A stretch of DNA of 59,596 bases from Tabrizicola sp. (GCF_030373185.1 NZ_JAUCZH010000009.1:1-59596); one strand, 5' to 3'. Positions 1 to 8,815 are shown, counted from the first letter of the stretch. The notes: generated by a model not told the origin, from the letters alone. Made by a program: numbers and translations.

Positions 1-17
1 CTCAGGTTGGGCAGACT

Positions 18-233
18 CTACATCACAGCGAGGGAACTTCCGGGGGGCAGGTCACGAACCTTCTGCGAGAAATACGTATCGCTTCTGCCGTGGGCAATCT
101 GGGCATCCTTGCCTACTATCGGCAAACGGGCTGAAAGTCGGTCAATAAGCTGAGTGGTCGAAAGACGACCACCGGGCGAATGCAATAGTTCGATCATAGC
201 TTCGTTGCGAACCTGTTCTTCCGTGTATGGCAT
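18..233 (-). CDS. Short winged-helix-like protein, probably a truncated restriction-associated N-terminus
   Basis: This 71-residue product starts MPYTEEQVRNEAMIELL. The ATG at 233 is chosen because GAGG lies six bases upstream; an in-frame ATG at 257 has no such site. The sequence (alternating helices, then SDTYFSQKVRDL) resembles the winged-helix N-terminus seen in restriction-endonuclease-like and Mrr-N proteins, where the conserved SDTYFSQKVRNL segment is normally followed by more than 100 further residues. Here the frame stops 11 residues later, after an unrelated tail. I infer a 3' truncation or frameshift. The family assignment is from memory of the motif only, so function is left open. 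Confidence 0.45.
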   Translation of the reverse strand: MPYTEEQVRNEAMIELLHSPGGRLSTTQLIDRLSARLPIVGKDAQIAHGRSDTYFSQKVRDLPPGSSLAVM

Positions 234-452
234 CTGATCCTCATGTGCAGCGAGCATTGGAACATATGAAGATCAAGGATGTGTTGCAAGTGTCTCCACT
301 TGACGATCGTTCAAGCGTCGATCAGACAGCCAAATCGCCATCAATACTGCCTACGCCAGGGTGCAACGCTAATGGTCGGAAGGTTGGTGCGCTGTAGCGC
401 AACTTACGATGGGTGATCGGGGCACGGGGCGGTGGCTGGGAGCGTCTCTTGG

Positions 453-477
453 CCCGGAATCAAGGCGCTTTAGCGCC
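453..477. repeat. Dispersed 25-bp repeat, copy 1
   Basis: These 25 bases begin CCCGGAATCAAGG and end in the small palindrome GGCGCTTTAGCGCC. An exact inverted copy lies at 4370-4394, with fsa and priA between them. Both copies sit next to longer GC hairpins, which fits a short interspersed palindromic family rather than chance. Confidence 0.7.
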
Positions 478-553
478 GCCGGGCCGCGCCCTCCCCCCGG
501 GAGGGCGCTTTTGCAGTGTTGGTCACACGAACTTCGGTGGGAGGGGTTGCGGT

Positions 554-770
554 ATAAAGCGCTTCCATCGACCGTTGCAGCGCCCGCCCGAGGGAGGGCG
601 CGGCCCTTTGGTGGGCTTCGGAGGAGTCGGGCTGAAGCCCGACCTACGGGCGGGCTGGCACCATAAAGCGCCTAGGTCGGCCGTTGCAGCGGCGGCCCGA
701 GGGGGGGCGTTGCCCTTTGGTGCGCTTTGGAGGAGTCGGGCTCAAGCCCGACCTGCGGCCGGGTGGCGGC
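554..770. repeat. Two 109-bp imperfect tandem repeats with REP-like palindromes
   Basis: Unit 1 (from 554) and unit 2 (from 663) both start ATAAAGCGC, continue through CCGTTGCAG, a GC-rich centre and GCCCTTTGGTG, and end in a palindrome. The palindromes are GTCGGGC-TGAA-GCCCGAC (626-643) and the same with loop TCAA (735-752). The loop and flanks differ, so the units are diverged. They look like REP-type intergenic elements; no transposase of the RAYT type is in the window. Confidence 0.65.
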
Positions 771-827
771 AGGGCAGCCCCCAAACGGCGTAGGCCGGGC
801 TTCAGACCGGCGTGACGGTGAAGGGGC

Positions 828-866
828 TCAGAGAATCTTCTGGCCCGTTTTCGCCCAGTCCTTCAG
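828..866 (-). pseudogene. Remnant of a second fsa-like 3' end
   Basis: Read on the minus strand this encodes [12 protein letters not shown] and then TGA. The intact fsa gene downstream ends [12 protein letters not shown] and TAA. Thirty-one bases are identical (835-865 against 1293-1323), but the last codons differ synonymously (ATT/ATC, CTC/CTG) and the stop differs (TGA/TAA). A tail whose protein sequence is kept while its codons differ looks like the end of a diverged homologous gene, not a fresh copy. Upstream of these 12 codons the similarity stops, so it is a fragment. Confidence 0.6.
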
Positions 867-920
867 ATGACCGATGTCCACCAGAAGCGGAGGTTTCGCC
901 TCTGGTGGCTAAGAGGTCAC

Positions 921-1109
921 TTAATTGGTCAGGACGCCGACGCCGGCTCCGACGATGGCGCCTTCGACGCAGCGTCCGTCGACCAGGACTTCCCCTGCGG
1001 CGCAACCGATGGCGGCGCCGACGACGGCGCGCTCAAGGCTGGTGTCCGCGACGCAGCCGATGAGGCCGAATGTCGAGGAAGCCACGATTATGGCGGTGAA
1101 TCTACGCAT
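921..1109 (-). CDS. Small glycine-rich lipoprotein
   Basis: The 62-residue product has a short signal peptide (MRRFTAIIVASSTFG) ending in the lipobox LIGC, so Cys19 is the probable lipidation site. The mature part is rich in Gly, Ala and Val (VVGAAIGCAAGE, GAIVGAGVGVL), resembling a glycine-zipper segment, and has two more cysteines (residues 36 and 47 or so) that could form a disulphide. GGGAG lies just upstream of the ATG. Small lipoproteins of this kind are common in Rhodobacterales; function unknown. It lies between the fsa remnant and intact fsa. Confidence 0.6.
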   Translation of the reverse strand: MRRFTAIIVASSTFGLIGCVADTSLERAVVGAAIGCAAGEVLVDGRCVEGAIVGAGVGVLTN

Positions 1110-1285
1110 GGTCCGTCTCCCTTCAGAACTTTTGAACTGATCTGCATACTAAGCACATCCCGCGCAGGCGAAACCTGATCTGCATCAATCAGGCCAAAGT
1201 CCGCCCTGCGGCGGCGGAGAGGGCCGGGGCAGGCCCCGACCCATGGGGTGTCGCCTTGGCACCCACCCCGCGCGGGGAGGTGTCT

Positions 1286-1939
1286 TTACAGGATCTTCTG
1301 GCCCGTTTTCGCCCAGTCCTTCATGAACTGCTCCAGCCCCTTGTCGGTCAGGACATGGCTCGCCAGGGCCTTGATCACCGAAGGGGGCGCGGTGACGACG
1401 TCGGCGCCGATCAGGGCGCAATCCTTCACATGGTTGGCGCTGCGGATCGAGGCGGCGAGGATCTGGGTCTGGAAGTCGTAGTTGTCATAGATCGTGCGGA
1501 TGTCGCCGATCAGGTCGAGGCCGTCGAGGTTGATGTCATCCAGCCGCCCGATGAAGGGCGAGATGAAGGTGGCCCCGGCCTTGGCGGCCAGAAGCGCCTG
1601 GTTGGCGGAGAAGCACAGCGTCACGTTGACCATGAAGCCTTCCGACGACAGCACCTTGCAGGTCTTGAGACCGTCCCAGGTCAGCGGCACCTTGACCGCG
1701 ATGTTCGGGGCGATGGCGGCGAGCTTGCGGCCCTCGGCGATCATCTCGGAGGCTTCCAGCGCCACGACCTCGGCGGAAACCGGGCCGGTCACGAAGGAAC
1801 AGATCTCCTTGGTGACCTCGATGATATCGCGGCCCGATTTCAGGATCAGCGAGGGGTTGGTGGTGACGCCATCGACCATGCCAAGGTCATTCAGCTCACG
1901 GATCGCGTCCACGTCGGCGGTGTCGACAAAGAACTTCAT
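1286..1939 (-). CDS. fsa: Fructose-6-phosphate aldolase / transaldolase-like protein
   Basis: A 217-residue class I aldolase of the TalC/MipB/FSA family. It either cleaves fructose 6-phosphate to dihydroxyacetone and glyceraldehyde 3-phosphate or acts as a small transaldolase; sequence alone does not settle which. Visible signatures are the N-terminal [10 protein letters not shown], the GVTTNPSL motif (about residues 24-31) and the Schiff-base lysine in VKVPLT (about Lys83). The ATG at 1939 is preceded by AGGAGGAAAT and matches family length; the frame extends six codons further without support. It is divergent from priA, with about 100 bp between them. A remnant of a second C-terminus lies downstream at 828-866. 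Confidence 0.93.
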   Translation of the reverse strand: MKFFVDTADVDAIRELNDLGMVDGVTTNPSLILKSGRDIIEVTKEICSFVTGPVSAEVVALEASEMIAEGRKLAAIAPNIAVKVPLTWDGLKTCKVLSSEGFMVNVTLCFSANQALLAAKAGATFISPFIGRLDDINLDGLDLIGDIRTIYDNYDFQTQILAASIRSANHVKDCALIGADVVTAPPSVIKALASHVLTDKGLEQFMKDWAKTGQKIL

Positions 1940-2039
1940 CGGGATTTCCTCCTGCACGGTTGCGGGGGCCGCAACTCGGGGGTTGTATGCTCTCGGGGCG
2001 GGGTTTACCGCAAAGTGCTTGGCAGGGAAAGGTGGCGGA

Positions 2040-4232
2040 TTGGCGGACCGGGTCTATCAGGCGGGCGATCTTGTGGGCGTGCTGACGACCGAACCGCTGG
2101 GCCGGGTGTTGGACTATCGCGCGCCGGAAGGCGGCTGCGGGGACGGCGATTTCGTCGAGGTGCCGCTGGGGCCGCGCCGGGTGCTGGGCGTGGTCTGGGG
2201 GCCGGGCGAGGGGAAGTTTGATCCGGCGAAGATCCGGGCGGTGAACCGGGTACTGGACGCGCGGCCGATGCGGTCGGAGTTGCGCAGCTTCCTTGCGCGG
2301 GCGGCCGATTACACGCTGACCCCCTTGCCCGCGATGCTACGGCTGGCCACCCGCGCGCCGGGGCTTGGCGATCCGCCATCCATGCGCAAGGTCTACCGGC
2401 TGACGGGGGCAGTGCCGAACAGCCTGACCGACGCGCGGCACCGGGTGGTGGAGGCCCTGCGGGCCTTTGGTGCCGCTCCGGTGACGCTGGGGGAACTGGC
2501 CGAGGCGGCGGGCTGCGGCGCTTCGGTGGTCAAGGGGCTGGTGAAGCTGGGCGTGATCTCGGAGGAGGAGGCGCCGCGCGATCTGCCCTATCCGCGCCTT
2601 GTGCCAAATCGCGATGTGCGGCTGGAGGGCGATCAGGTCGCGGCAGCCGATGCGCTGGTCGCGGCCATCGCCATGGGTGGCTATTCGGCGACGCTTCTGA
2701 AGGGCGTGACCGGATCCGGCAAGACCGAGGTCTATCTGGAGGCCGTGGCCGAAACCCTGCGGACCCGCCGTCAGGCGCTGGTCCTCTTGCCGGAAATAGC
2801 GCTGACCTCGGAATTCCTGACCCGGGTCGAGGCGCGCTTTGGCGCCAAGCCCGCCGAATGGCACTCCGGCGTGACCATGACGGAACGCCGGCGGCTCTGG
2901 CGGATGGTGGCCGAGGGAGAAGCCGGGCTGGTGGTGGGGGCGCGGTCGTCGCTGTTTCTGCCGTTTCAGGATCTTGGCCTGATCGTCGTCGATGAGGAAC
3001 ACGACACCTCATACAAGCAGGAGGACGGCGTTCTTTACCACGCCCGCGACATGGCGGTCTTGCGCGGGGCGATCTGCGGCTGCCCGGTGGTTCTGGCTTC
3101 GGCCACGCCAAGCCTTGAAAGCTGGGCCAATGTCGAGGCGGGCAAGTATCAGCGGCTTGACCTTGCCAGCCGTTTCGGTGCCGCCGACATGCCGGAGATG
3201 CGCGCCATCGACATGCGCGCCGAACGCCTGCCGGGGGATCGCTGGATTTCCCCAACCCTAGCCGCGAAGGTGGAGACTGTGATCGGGCGGGGGGAGCAGG
3301 CGCTGTTGTTCCTGAACCGCCGGGGGTTCGCGCCGGTCACGCTGTGCCGGGCCTGCGGGCATCAGGTGGGCTGTGACCACTGCGATGCGCGGATGGTGGA
3401 GCACCGGTTCCAGAAGCGGCTGGTCTGCCACCAGTGCGGCGCGACAAAGCCGGTGCCTGTTGCTTGTCCCGCCTGCGGGGTCGAAGGCCGGATGGCTGCC
3501 GTGGGTCCGGGGGTGGAGCGGCTGGCCGAGGAAGTGGCGGCGCGGTTCCCGGAGGCGCGGCTTTCGGTGCTGTCCTCGGATCTGTTCGGAACGGCGCGCG
3601 CGCTGAAGGAAGCGATTGTCACAATTGCCGAGGGCGGGGCCGATATCATCATCGGCACGCAGATCGTGGCCAAGGGGCATAACTTTCCCCTGCTGACGCT
3701 GGTGGGGGTGATCGACGCGGACCTTGGCTTGCAGGGGTCGGACCTGCGGGCGGCGGAGCGGACGTTCCAGCTGATGCGGCAGGTGGCGGGGCGCGCGGGG
3801 CGGACGGCGGAACGGAAGGGCGAGGCCTGGCTTCAGACCCATCAGCCCGAGCATCCGGTGATCCGCGCGATCCTTGGGGGCGATGAGGAGGCATTCTGGG
3901 CGGCGGAGGCGGCGGAGCGTCGCGCCGCCGGCGTGCCGCCTTATGGGCGGATGGCGGGGATCATCCTGTCGTCCCCGGACGTGGCTGCGGTGTTTGACTT
4001 TGGCGGGGAATTGGCCCGGCGCTGTGAGCCCTTGAAGCGGATCGGGGCGGAGGTCTGGGGGCCTGCTCCTGCCCCGATTGCGCGGGTGCGGGGGCGGCAC
4101 CGGGTAAGGTTGCTGGTGAAGGCGGAGAAGGGGGCGCCGTTGCAGGCGGCGCTGGCGGAGTGGTTGGCGGGGTTCAAGCTGCCGAGGGATTTGCGGCTGG
4201 CGGTGGATATTGATCCGCAGAGTTTTTTGTGA
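2040..4232 (+). CDS. priA: Primosomal protein N' (replication restart helicase)
   Basis: PriA is a 3'-5' superfamily 2 helicase that reloads the replisome at collapsed forks. The 730-residue product has the N-terminal DNA-binding region, Walker [10 protein letters not shown] (about residue 221), the DEEH box (about 317) and the cysteine cluster of two zinc sites ([22 protein letters not shown]; about 432-480). I chose TTG at 2040 because the protein then begins [14 protein letters not shown] at family length; upstream in-frame codons are antisense to fsa. A purine-rich stretch (GGGAAAGG) lies about 8 bases before the TTG. The gene is divergent from fsa. Confidence 0.93.
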   Translation: MADRVYQAGDLVGVLTTEPLGRVLDYRAPEGGCGDGDFVEVPLGPRRVLGVVWGPGEGKFDPAKIRAVNRVLDARPMRSELRSFLARAADYTLTPLPAMLRLATRAPGLGDPPSMRKVYRLTGAVPNSLTDARHRVVEALRAFGAAPVTLGELAEAAGCGASVVKGLVKLGVISEEEAPRDLPYPRLVPNRDVRLEGDQVAAADALVAAIAMGGYSATLLKGVTGSGKTEVYLEAVAETLRTRRQALVLLPEIALTSEFLTRVEARFGAKPAEWHSGVTMTERRRLWRMVAEGEAGLVVGARSSLFLPFQDLGLIVVDEEHDTSYKQEDGVLYHARDMAVLRGAICGCPVVLASATPSLESWANVEAGKYQRLDLASRFGAADMPEMRAIDMRAERLPGDRWISPTLAAKVETVIGRGEQALLFLNRRGFAPVTLCRACGHQVGCDHCDARMVEHRFQKRLVCHQCGATKPVPVACPACGVEGRMAAVGPGVERLAEEVAARFPEARLSVLSSDLFGTARALKEAIVTIAEGGADIIIGTQIVAKGHNFPLLTLVGVIDADLGLQGSDLRAAERTFQLMRQVAGRAGRTAERKGEAWLQTHQPEHPVIRAILGGDEEAFWAAEAAERRAAGVPPYGRMAGIILSSPDVAAVFDFGGELARRCEPLKRIGAEVWGPAPAPIARVRGRHRVRLLVKAEKGAPLQAALAEWLAGFKLPRDLRLAVDIDPQSFL

Positions 4233-4328
4233 GGGGGGCTTGTACTAGACGGCACCGGCGAATGGTGCGCTGTATCCCACCCTACGGTCTTTGAGCCTTG
4301 CGCGAAAATCCTATCCCGCACCACCATA

Positions 4329-4394
4329 GGGCAGCGCCCGCCCGAGGGGGCGGTCGGGCGCTGCCCGGTGGCGCTAAAGCGCCTTGATTCCGGG
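4329..4394. repeat. Two adjacent GC hairpins including the inverted 25-bp repeat copy
   Basis: The first hairpin has a 12-bp perfect stem (4329-4340 with 4355-4366, GGGCAGCGCCCG) and a 14-base loop. The second, GGCGCT-AA-AGCGCC (4370-4383), begins a 25-bp sequence that is the exact inverse of 453-477. They lie between convergent priA and the DUF6958 gene and could terminate transcription, but neither is followed by a T run. Confidence 0.65.
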
Positions 4395-4420
4395 TGAAGG
4401 GAGGGGGGAGGCTGGGGTGG

Positions 4421-4711
4421 TCAGGCTTTCCAGAGACGAACGGGCGATTTCGGGGCGCGTTTCAGGATGGCTTTCGCCTCAAGGTCCAGCTGCACGCATT
4501 TGACCCACCAGCCTGCGGTCTCGCCGCCCGGAAAGAGCGTTTCGGAGAGGTGGGGTTTCACCGCCGCGATGATCTGGGCGGGGGTGAGGCCGGGGGCCTC
4601 GGACGGGGTGACGGCGAGGACGGCCTTGCGCATCTCGGCGTATTTGGAGGGATCCACGCGGTAGGTCTTGCCGGGCTGGCCGACGTTCTCGACCTCGATC
4701 TTTTCGGACAT
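4421..4711 (-). CDS. DUF6958 family small protein
   Basis: This 96-residue soluble protein starts MSEKIEVENVGQPGKTYRVD at an ATG preceded by GGAGGAAC. The pattern (EVENVxxPGxTxRVDxxKY, then an alpha-helical region with LFPGGETAGWWVKxVQLDLEAK) is the signature I associate with DUF6958, a family without known function whose members are usually 90-100 residues. It is convergent with priA and divergent from the MFS gene, so probably monocistronic. Confidence 0.7.
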   Translation of the reverse strand: MSEKIEVENVGQPGKTYRVDPSKYAEMRKAVLAVTPSEAPGLTPAQIIAAVKPHLSETLFPGGETAGWWVKCVQLDLEAKAILKRAPKSPVRLWKA

Positions 4712-4805
4712 GGCGGGTTCCTCCTGTTGGGGAAGGGTGGCGGGGGATTGTGCCGGACACAAGCTTTGGCTTTGCCTTGCCGGGGGATTTGGCTAAGTCC
4801 TGCGC

Positions 4806-6041
4806 ATGTCCCGCGCCATGATGCCCCTTGCCGATGCCGCGAGCCTGCCCCTCTGGCGGCGGCCTGAGGGGCTGCTTTACCTGATGGCGGCGGCGATGCC
4901 GCTGAGTTTTGCCACCTGGTCAGCGCTGTTGAACAACTTCGTCATCGAGGTGGCGAGTTTCACCGGCAAGGAGATCGGCTGGCTGCACACGGTGCGCGAG
5001 ATCCCCGGGTTTCTGGCGATTGGCGTCATCCTGATCCTTCTGGTGCTGCGGGAACAGGTGCTGGCGCTGGTGGCACTGGCGCTACTGGGGGCGGCCTCGG
5101 GGGTGACGGCGTGGTTTCCCAGCTTCACGGGGATCCTGGTCTGCACGCTGCTGTCGTCGATCGGGTTTCACTATTTCGAGACGGTGAACCAGTCCTTGCA
5201 ACTCCAGTGGATCGACAAGGCCCGCGCGCCCATCGTGCTGGGGCGGATCGTGGCGGTGGGGGCGGGGGCGTCGCTGGTGGCTTACGGGGCGATTGTCGCG
5301 CTGTGGGAGGTGCTGGGGCTGGATTACAACAAGGTGTATCTGGCGTCGGGCGGGCTGACGGTGCTGATCGTGCTGTTTGCGGCGCTGGCCTTTCCGCAGT
5401 TCGAGAACCCCAACCCGCAGCACAAGCACATGGTGCTGCGGCGGCGCTATTGGCTTTACTACGCCTTGCAGTTCATGGCCGGGGCGCGGCGGCAGATCTT
5501 TGTCGTCTTTGCTGGGTTCATGATGGTGGAACGCTTCGGGATGAAGGTCTCGGAAATGACCATGCTTTTGCTGGTCAACTACCTGATCAACATGGCCGTG
5601 GCACCCAGCATGGGCCGGGCGCTGGGCAGATATGGCGAGCGCAACGTGATGGGCTTTGAATACATCGGCCTGACGCTGGTGTTCCTGGCCTATGGCGGGC
5701 TTTACTGGTTTGGCTGGGGGCTGGTGATCGCCTCGGGGCTTTTCATCCTTGACCAGCTGTTCTTCGCGCTTTCGTTCAGCCTGAAGACCTATTTCCAGAA
5801 GATCGCCGATCCGCGAGACATTGCGCCCACCGCTGCCGTGGCCTTCACGATCAACCATATCGCGGCGGTGTTTCTGCCGGCGGTGCTTGGCTATCTCTGG
5901 GCCACCTCGCCCGATCACGTCTTCCTTCTGGGGGCGGGCATGGCGCTGTTTGCCTTCGGGCTGATCTGCCTGATCCCGCGCCATCCCGAACCGGGCAATG
6001 AGACGGTCTTTTCGCGCGGGCTGCCGTTGCCGGCCGAATAG
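4806..6041 (+). CDS. MFS-type membrane transporter
   Basis: The 411-residue product is hydrophobic throughout, with roughly 12 membrane segments. Short charged cytoplasmic loops occur, for example ENPNPQHKHMVLRRRYW near the middle, the usual break between the two six-helix halves. The C-terminus (RHPEPGNETVF) is hydrophilic. The fold and length fit a major facilitator superfamily permease. No substrate signature was recognised. The start is the first of two close ATGs (4806, 4818). msrA follows in the same direction 57 bp downstream. Confidence 0.75.
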   Translation: MSRAMMPLADAASLPLWRRPEGLLYLMAAAMPLSFATWSALLNNFVIEVASFTGKEIGWLHTVREIPGFLAIGVILILLVLREQVLALVALALLGAASGVTAWFPSFTGILVCTLLSSIGFHYFETVNQSLQLQWIDKARAPIVLGRIVAVGAGASLVAYGAIVALWEVLGLDYNKVYLASGGLTVLIVLFAALAFPQFENPNPQHKHMVLRRRYWLYYALQFMAGARRQIFVVFAGFMMVERFGMKVSEMTMLLLVNYLINMAVAPSMGRALGRYGERNVMGFEYIGLTLVFLAYGGLYWFGWGLVIASGLFILDQLFFALSFSLKTYFQKIADPRDIAPTAAVAFTINHIAAVFLPAVLGYLWATSPDHVFLLGAGMALFAFGLICLIPRHPEPGNETVFSRGLPLPAE

Positions 6042-6098
6042 GGTGCTGGCATCGCGATCGGCGCGCCCTATATTCCACCCGACAATGGAGGTTTCCCG

Positions 6099-6755
6099 AT
6101 GTTCTTCGCCAGCAGGTCCAAGATGGAAATGGTCACGCCTGAAAATGCCCTGCCGGGCCGGGCAGAGCCGCTGCCAACCGCCGAGACGCATTTCCTGACC
6201 GGCATCCCGCTGAAATCCCCGGTGCCAGAGGGGATGGAGGAAGCGATGTTCGGGATGGGCTGCTTCTGGGGCGTTGAACGCAAGTTCTGGCAGGTTCCCG
6301 GGGTCTGGCTGACCATGGTCGGCTATGCGGCAGGCTTTACGCCAAACCCGACATACAAGGAGACCTGCACCCAGCTGACTGGCCATAACGAGGTGGTTCG
6401 GGTGATCTTTGATCCCGCTGTGGTCAGCTATCAGGCGCTTCTCAAGCTGTTTTGGGAAGGCCATGACCCGACGCAGGGCATGCGGCAGGGCAACGATGTC
6501 GGGTCTACCTACCGGTCGGGAATCTATGCCTGTACGGATGAACAGGCGGCGGCGGCCAAGGCTTCGAAGTCGGTTTACCAGCAGGCGCTGACGGCGGCGG
6601 GGCAGGGGGTGATCACGACGGAAATCCTGGCCGCGCCGGTGTTCTACTTTGCCGAGGATTATCACCAGCAATACCTTGCAAAGAACCCGAACGGCTATTG
6701 CGGGATCGGTGGAACAGGCGTGACTTGCCCGATCGGGACGGGTGTCACCGCCTGA
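6099..6755 (+). CDS. msrA: Peptide-methionine (S)-S-oxide reductase
   Basis: MsrA reduces methionine-S-sulfoxide in oxidised proteins and so repairs oxidative damage. The active-site motif GCFWG is present, with the nucleophilic Cys at about residue 55. [17 protein letters not shown] and the typical [11 protein letters not shown] block follow. The N-terminal extension ([22 protein letters not shown]) belongs to the longer, 200-220-residue class. A TGGAGG site lies before the ATG. No msrB is adjacent. The gene may share a transcript with the upstream permease. Confidence 0.95.
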   Translation: MFFASRSKMEMVTPENALPGRAEPLPTAETHFLTGIPLKSPVPEGMEEAMFGMGCFWGVERKFWQVPGVWLTMVGYAAGFTPNPTYKETCTQLTGHNEVVRVIFDPAVVSYQALLKLFWEGHDPTQGMRQGNDVGSTYRSGIYACTDEQAAAAKASKSVYQQALTAAGQGVITTEILAAPVFYFAEDYHQQYLAKNPNGYCGIGGTGVTCPIGTGVTA

Positions 6756-6762
6756 AGGTCGT

Positions 6763-6787
6763 CAAAATTCTTCGGCGAGGAATTTTG
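6763..6787. repeat. AT-rich stem-loop between msrA and prmA
   Basis: CAAAATTC (6763-6770) and GAATTTTG (6780-6787) form a perfect 8-bp stem around TTCGGCGAG. An AT-rich palindrome is conspicuous in this GC-rich DNA. It lies 8 bases after the msrA stop and resembles intergenic hairpins I know from other Rhodobacterales genomes. It may act in 3'-end formation; no T run follows. Confidence 0.5.
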
Positions 6788-6861
6788 GCTTGGGATCGGG
6801 CGGTGCAAAACTTGCCGGGAGGCGGCTGAGGGCGTAAGGGCGGGGCAAAGGAGTGCCGCCC

Positions 6862-7740
6862 ATGCCGACCTATTCCGCCTTGACCACCCTTCCCGGCGAA
6901 GACGCCGCCCGCGCCCTTGCCGCCGCGATGGAGCGGATGACGCCGGAACCCATCGGGGTTGGCGTCTTCGAGATCGAAGACGACAGCGGCCTTTGGGAAG
7001 TCGGCGCCTATTTCCTTGAAGCACCTGATCTGGTGATGCTTGAAGTCTTCGCCGCCGCTTTCGGCGCCCGGCCCTTTGCCTTTTCCGAACTGCCAGAGAT
7101 CGACTGGGTCGCCAAGGTCCGCCGCGAACTGGCCCCGGTCGAAGCCGGGCGCTTTTTTGTCTTTGGCAGCCATGATGCCGACAAGGTGCCGACCGATCCG
7201 GGCCGGGTTCCGTTGCAGATCGAGGCGACGGTGGCCTTTGGCACCGGCCACCATGGCACGACGCTGGGCTGTCTGAAGGCCTTTGACCGGCTGCTGACGG
7301 CCGGGGAGCGTCCGGCCAGGGTCGCCGATATCGGCTGCGGGACCGCCGTTCTGGCCATGGCCGCTGCCGCGACGCTGCCCGACGCGCTGGTGATCGCCAG
7401 CGACATCGACCGGGTCGCTGTGGACGTGGCCGAGGCCAATGTCGCCATCAACGGGCTTGAAGGCCGGGTGGAATGCCTGGAGGCCGCCGGCCTTGACCAT
7501 CCGCGCTTGCGTGCTGCCGGCCCCTATGACCTGATCTTCGCCAACATCCTGAAGGGGCCGTTGATCGAACTGGCCCCCGGAATCAGCAAGCAGCTTGCAA
7601 CCGGCGGCAGAGCGATTCTATCTGGTCTACTCGCAGTGCAGGCAGAGGCGGTCACGGCGGCCTATGTTGCTGCTGGTCTATGTCTGCAAGATCGCGACGA
7701 TATCGGGGAATGGTCCACGCTTGTGCTACAAAGAAGCTGA
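6862..7740 (+). CDS. prmA: Ribosomal protein L11 methyltransferase
   Basis: PrmA transfers methyl groups from S-adenosylmethionine to several amines of ribosomal protein L11. The 292-residue protein has an N-terminal recognition domain and a Rossmann methyltransferase domain. Visible motifs are AFGTGHHGTTLGCL (a family hallmark, about residue 127), VADIGCGTAVLAMAAA (SAM-binding motif I) and DLIFANILKGPL, the NILxxPL catalytic loop. The ATG at 6862 is preferred over GTG at 6853 because AAAGGAG is spaced 8 bases upstream of it. Confidence 0.93.
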   Translation: MPTYSALTTLPGEDAARALAAAMERMTPEPIGVGVFEIEDDSGLWEVGAYFLEAPDLVMLEVFAAAFGARPFAFSELPEIDWVAKVRRELAPVEAGRFFVFGSHDADKVPTDPGRVPLQIEATVAFGTGHHGTTLGCLKAFDRLLTAGERPARVADIGCGTAVLAMAAAATLPDALVIASDIDRVAVDVAEANVAINGLEGRVECLEAAGLDHPRLRAAGPYDLIFANILKGPLIELAPGISKQLATGGRAILSGLLAVQAEAVTAAYVAAGLCLQDRDDIGEWSTLVLQRS

Positions 7741-7861
7741 TTTGGTGGACAATCATTGACTCAGCGCCCCTTTGCCGCGACCCTTGGAACCGTGCCGCAT
7801 TTTCGCCATAAAACTGCGGCACCAAAGGCTAATTGCAGCATTTTTGATCTCGGTGGGTGTC

Positions 7862-8209
7862 ATGTGGGTTGATCCGAATCTGAACGAATTTTACAGCCGC
7901 GTTTCGCGGATCGAAAAGTCGCACGCGAAGGGCTATGGCTTCGAGGCGACTGGTACGCTGGGGCGAAAGGCCTCGTCGCGCGCCGGATCTCGGATGATGA
8001 AGCTGATCAAGCCGCTGGTGCTGGCGCTGGTGGTCGGGGTCGGGCTGAAGGGCGTGATCCACTACTACATCGGTGCGCAGACCTACGAAAGCCGGGTCAG
8101 CTCCCTTGCGGCCGGATCCGGGTTCGACCCGGTGGGCGCCTGGTTGATGCACGCTGACCCGGCCACCCTGCTGGTCTCCGGTCAGTTGCAGGCGCTTTTG
8201 CCCCGCTGA
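7862..8209 (+). CDS. Small single-pass membrane protein of unknown function
   Basis: The 115-residue product begins MWVDPNLNEFYSRVSRIEKSHAKGYGFEA. It has a basic stretch (LGRKASSRAGSRMMKLIK), one membrane segment (PLVLALVVGVGLKGVIHYYI, about residues 55-75) and a roughly 40-residue C-terminal part, probably periplasmic. I do not recognise a named family, although similar small proteins occur in Rhodobacterales. An in-frame ATG at 7772 would add 30 residues rich in Arg and Cys and seems less likely. A perfect bidirectional terminator follows, so the gene is probably transcribed alone. Confidence 0.6.
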   Translation: MWVDPNLNEFYSRVSRIEKSHAKGYGFEATGTLGRKASSRAGSRMMKLIKPLVLALVVGVGLKGVIHYYIGAQTYESRVSSLAAGSGFDPVGAWLMHADPATLLVSGQLQALLPR

Positions 8210-8235
8210 TTGATCGGTCGCGAACGGACAAACAA

Positions 8236-8262
8236 AAAGGCCGCATCACTGATGCGGCCTTT
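8236..8262. terminator. Bidirectional rho-independent terminator
   Basis: AAAGGCCGCATC (8236-8247) pairs perfectly with GATGCGGCCTTT (8251-8262) around ACT. A run of five A before the stem gives a U tail for the minus-strand gene, and TTT closes the plus-strand side. It lies between two convergent genes. Confidence 0.85.
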
Positions 8263-8291
8263 GGCATTCCGGAAGGTCTTGTTCGGGCGGC

Positions 8292-8495
8292 TCAGCGGCC
8301 CAGAAACTCGATGTCACCACGGCACAGGCCGATATCGTCAAGTTCGCGGTCGGAAAGCTTGTTCAAAGCCTTGCGGGTGACGCGTGCATCATTCCAGTCT
8401 GCCAGAACGCGCAGGGCGTTCGACAGGCCATTGATGGCACGGTAGGTGTTGATGGCGCCAAAGGGCGCCGGGCGGGTCATCTCGACAGCGGCCAT
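8292..8495 (-). CDS. DUF1127 family small protein
   Basis: This 67-residue protein ends in the DUF1127 pattern, ARVTRKALNKLSDRELDDIGL followed by CRGDIEFLGR. Members are small, basic, stress-related proteins; in some alphaproteobacteria DUF1127 proteins affect RNA turnover, phosphate or nitrogen responses. The ATG at 8495 (MAAVEMTRPAPFG) is chosen because AAGGA lies 8 bases upstream; ATGs at 8516 and 8525 are alternatives. It is convergent with the preceding gene. Confidence 0.85.
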   Translation of the reverse strand: MAAVEMTRPAPFGAINTYRAINGLSNALRVLADWNDARVTRKALNKLSDRELDDIGLCRGDIEFLGR

Positions 8496-8815
8496 GGCTT
8501 GCATCCTTGTTTTCATACTGCACAAATCGAAGGCTTATTCCTTCATGCATCGCCAGATAGTCTTGCTGCGTGTGCAAAGCAAGCGACGTACGGACATGGC
8601 CGCCTTGCAGCCATTGCATGACTCAGGTCGCAATTCTGTCATGATTTTCAGCGCGTTCCCGGTGTCTCGGCCGCGCGCGTCGCTTTTCTGCGACAGTCGG
8701 TCGTATTCTGCAAGTGCAAATCTGGCTTCGCGCTGGGGAAGGTGCTGCGGAAAGCCATTGGCGGATGTTCGCTTTTCGTGCTAATCGGAAGCCAAGAGCA
8801 AGAAACGGGGGCAGA

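Larger units (their letters stand above)
258..920. other. Repeat-rich gap without a convincing intact gene
   Basis: No reading frame here has coding character. The stretch holds one copy of a dispersed 25-bp repeat (453-477), two 109-bp tandem units (554-770), two short palindromes inside them, and the tail of a decayed fsa copy (828-866). The dense GC-rich hairpins suggest accumulation of palindromic elements between the truncated gene on the left and the lipoprotein gene on the right. Confidence 0.6.

Noticed and set aside
1256-2221. A 321-codon plus-strand frame across fsa
   Set aside because: fsa on the minus strand has a ribosome-binding site and catalytic motifs; the other frame is its shadow.
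5082-6671. A 529-codon open frame antisense to the MFS and msrA genes
   Set aside because: The same composition bias and no recognisable family; both sense genes are well supported.
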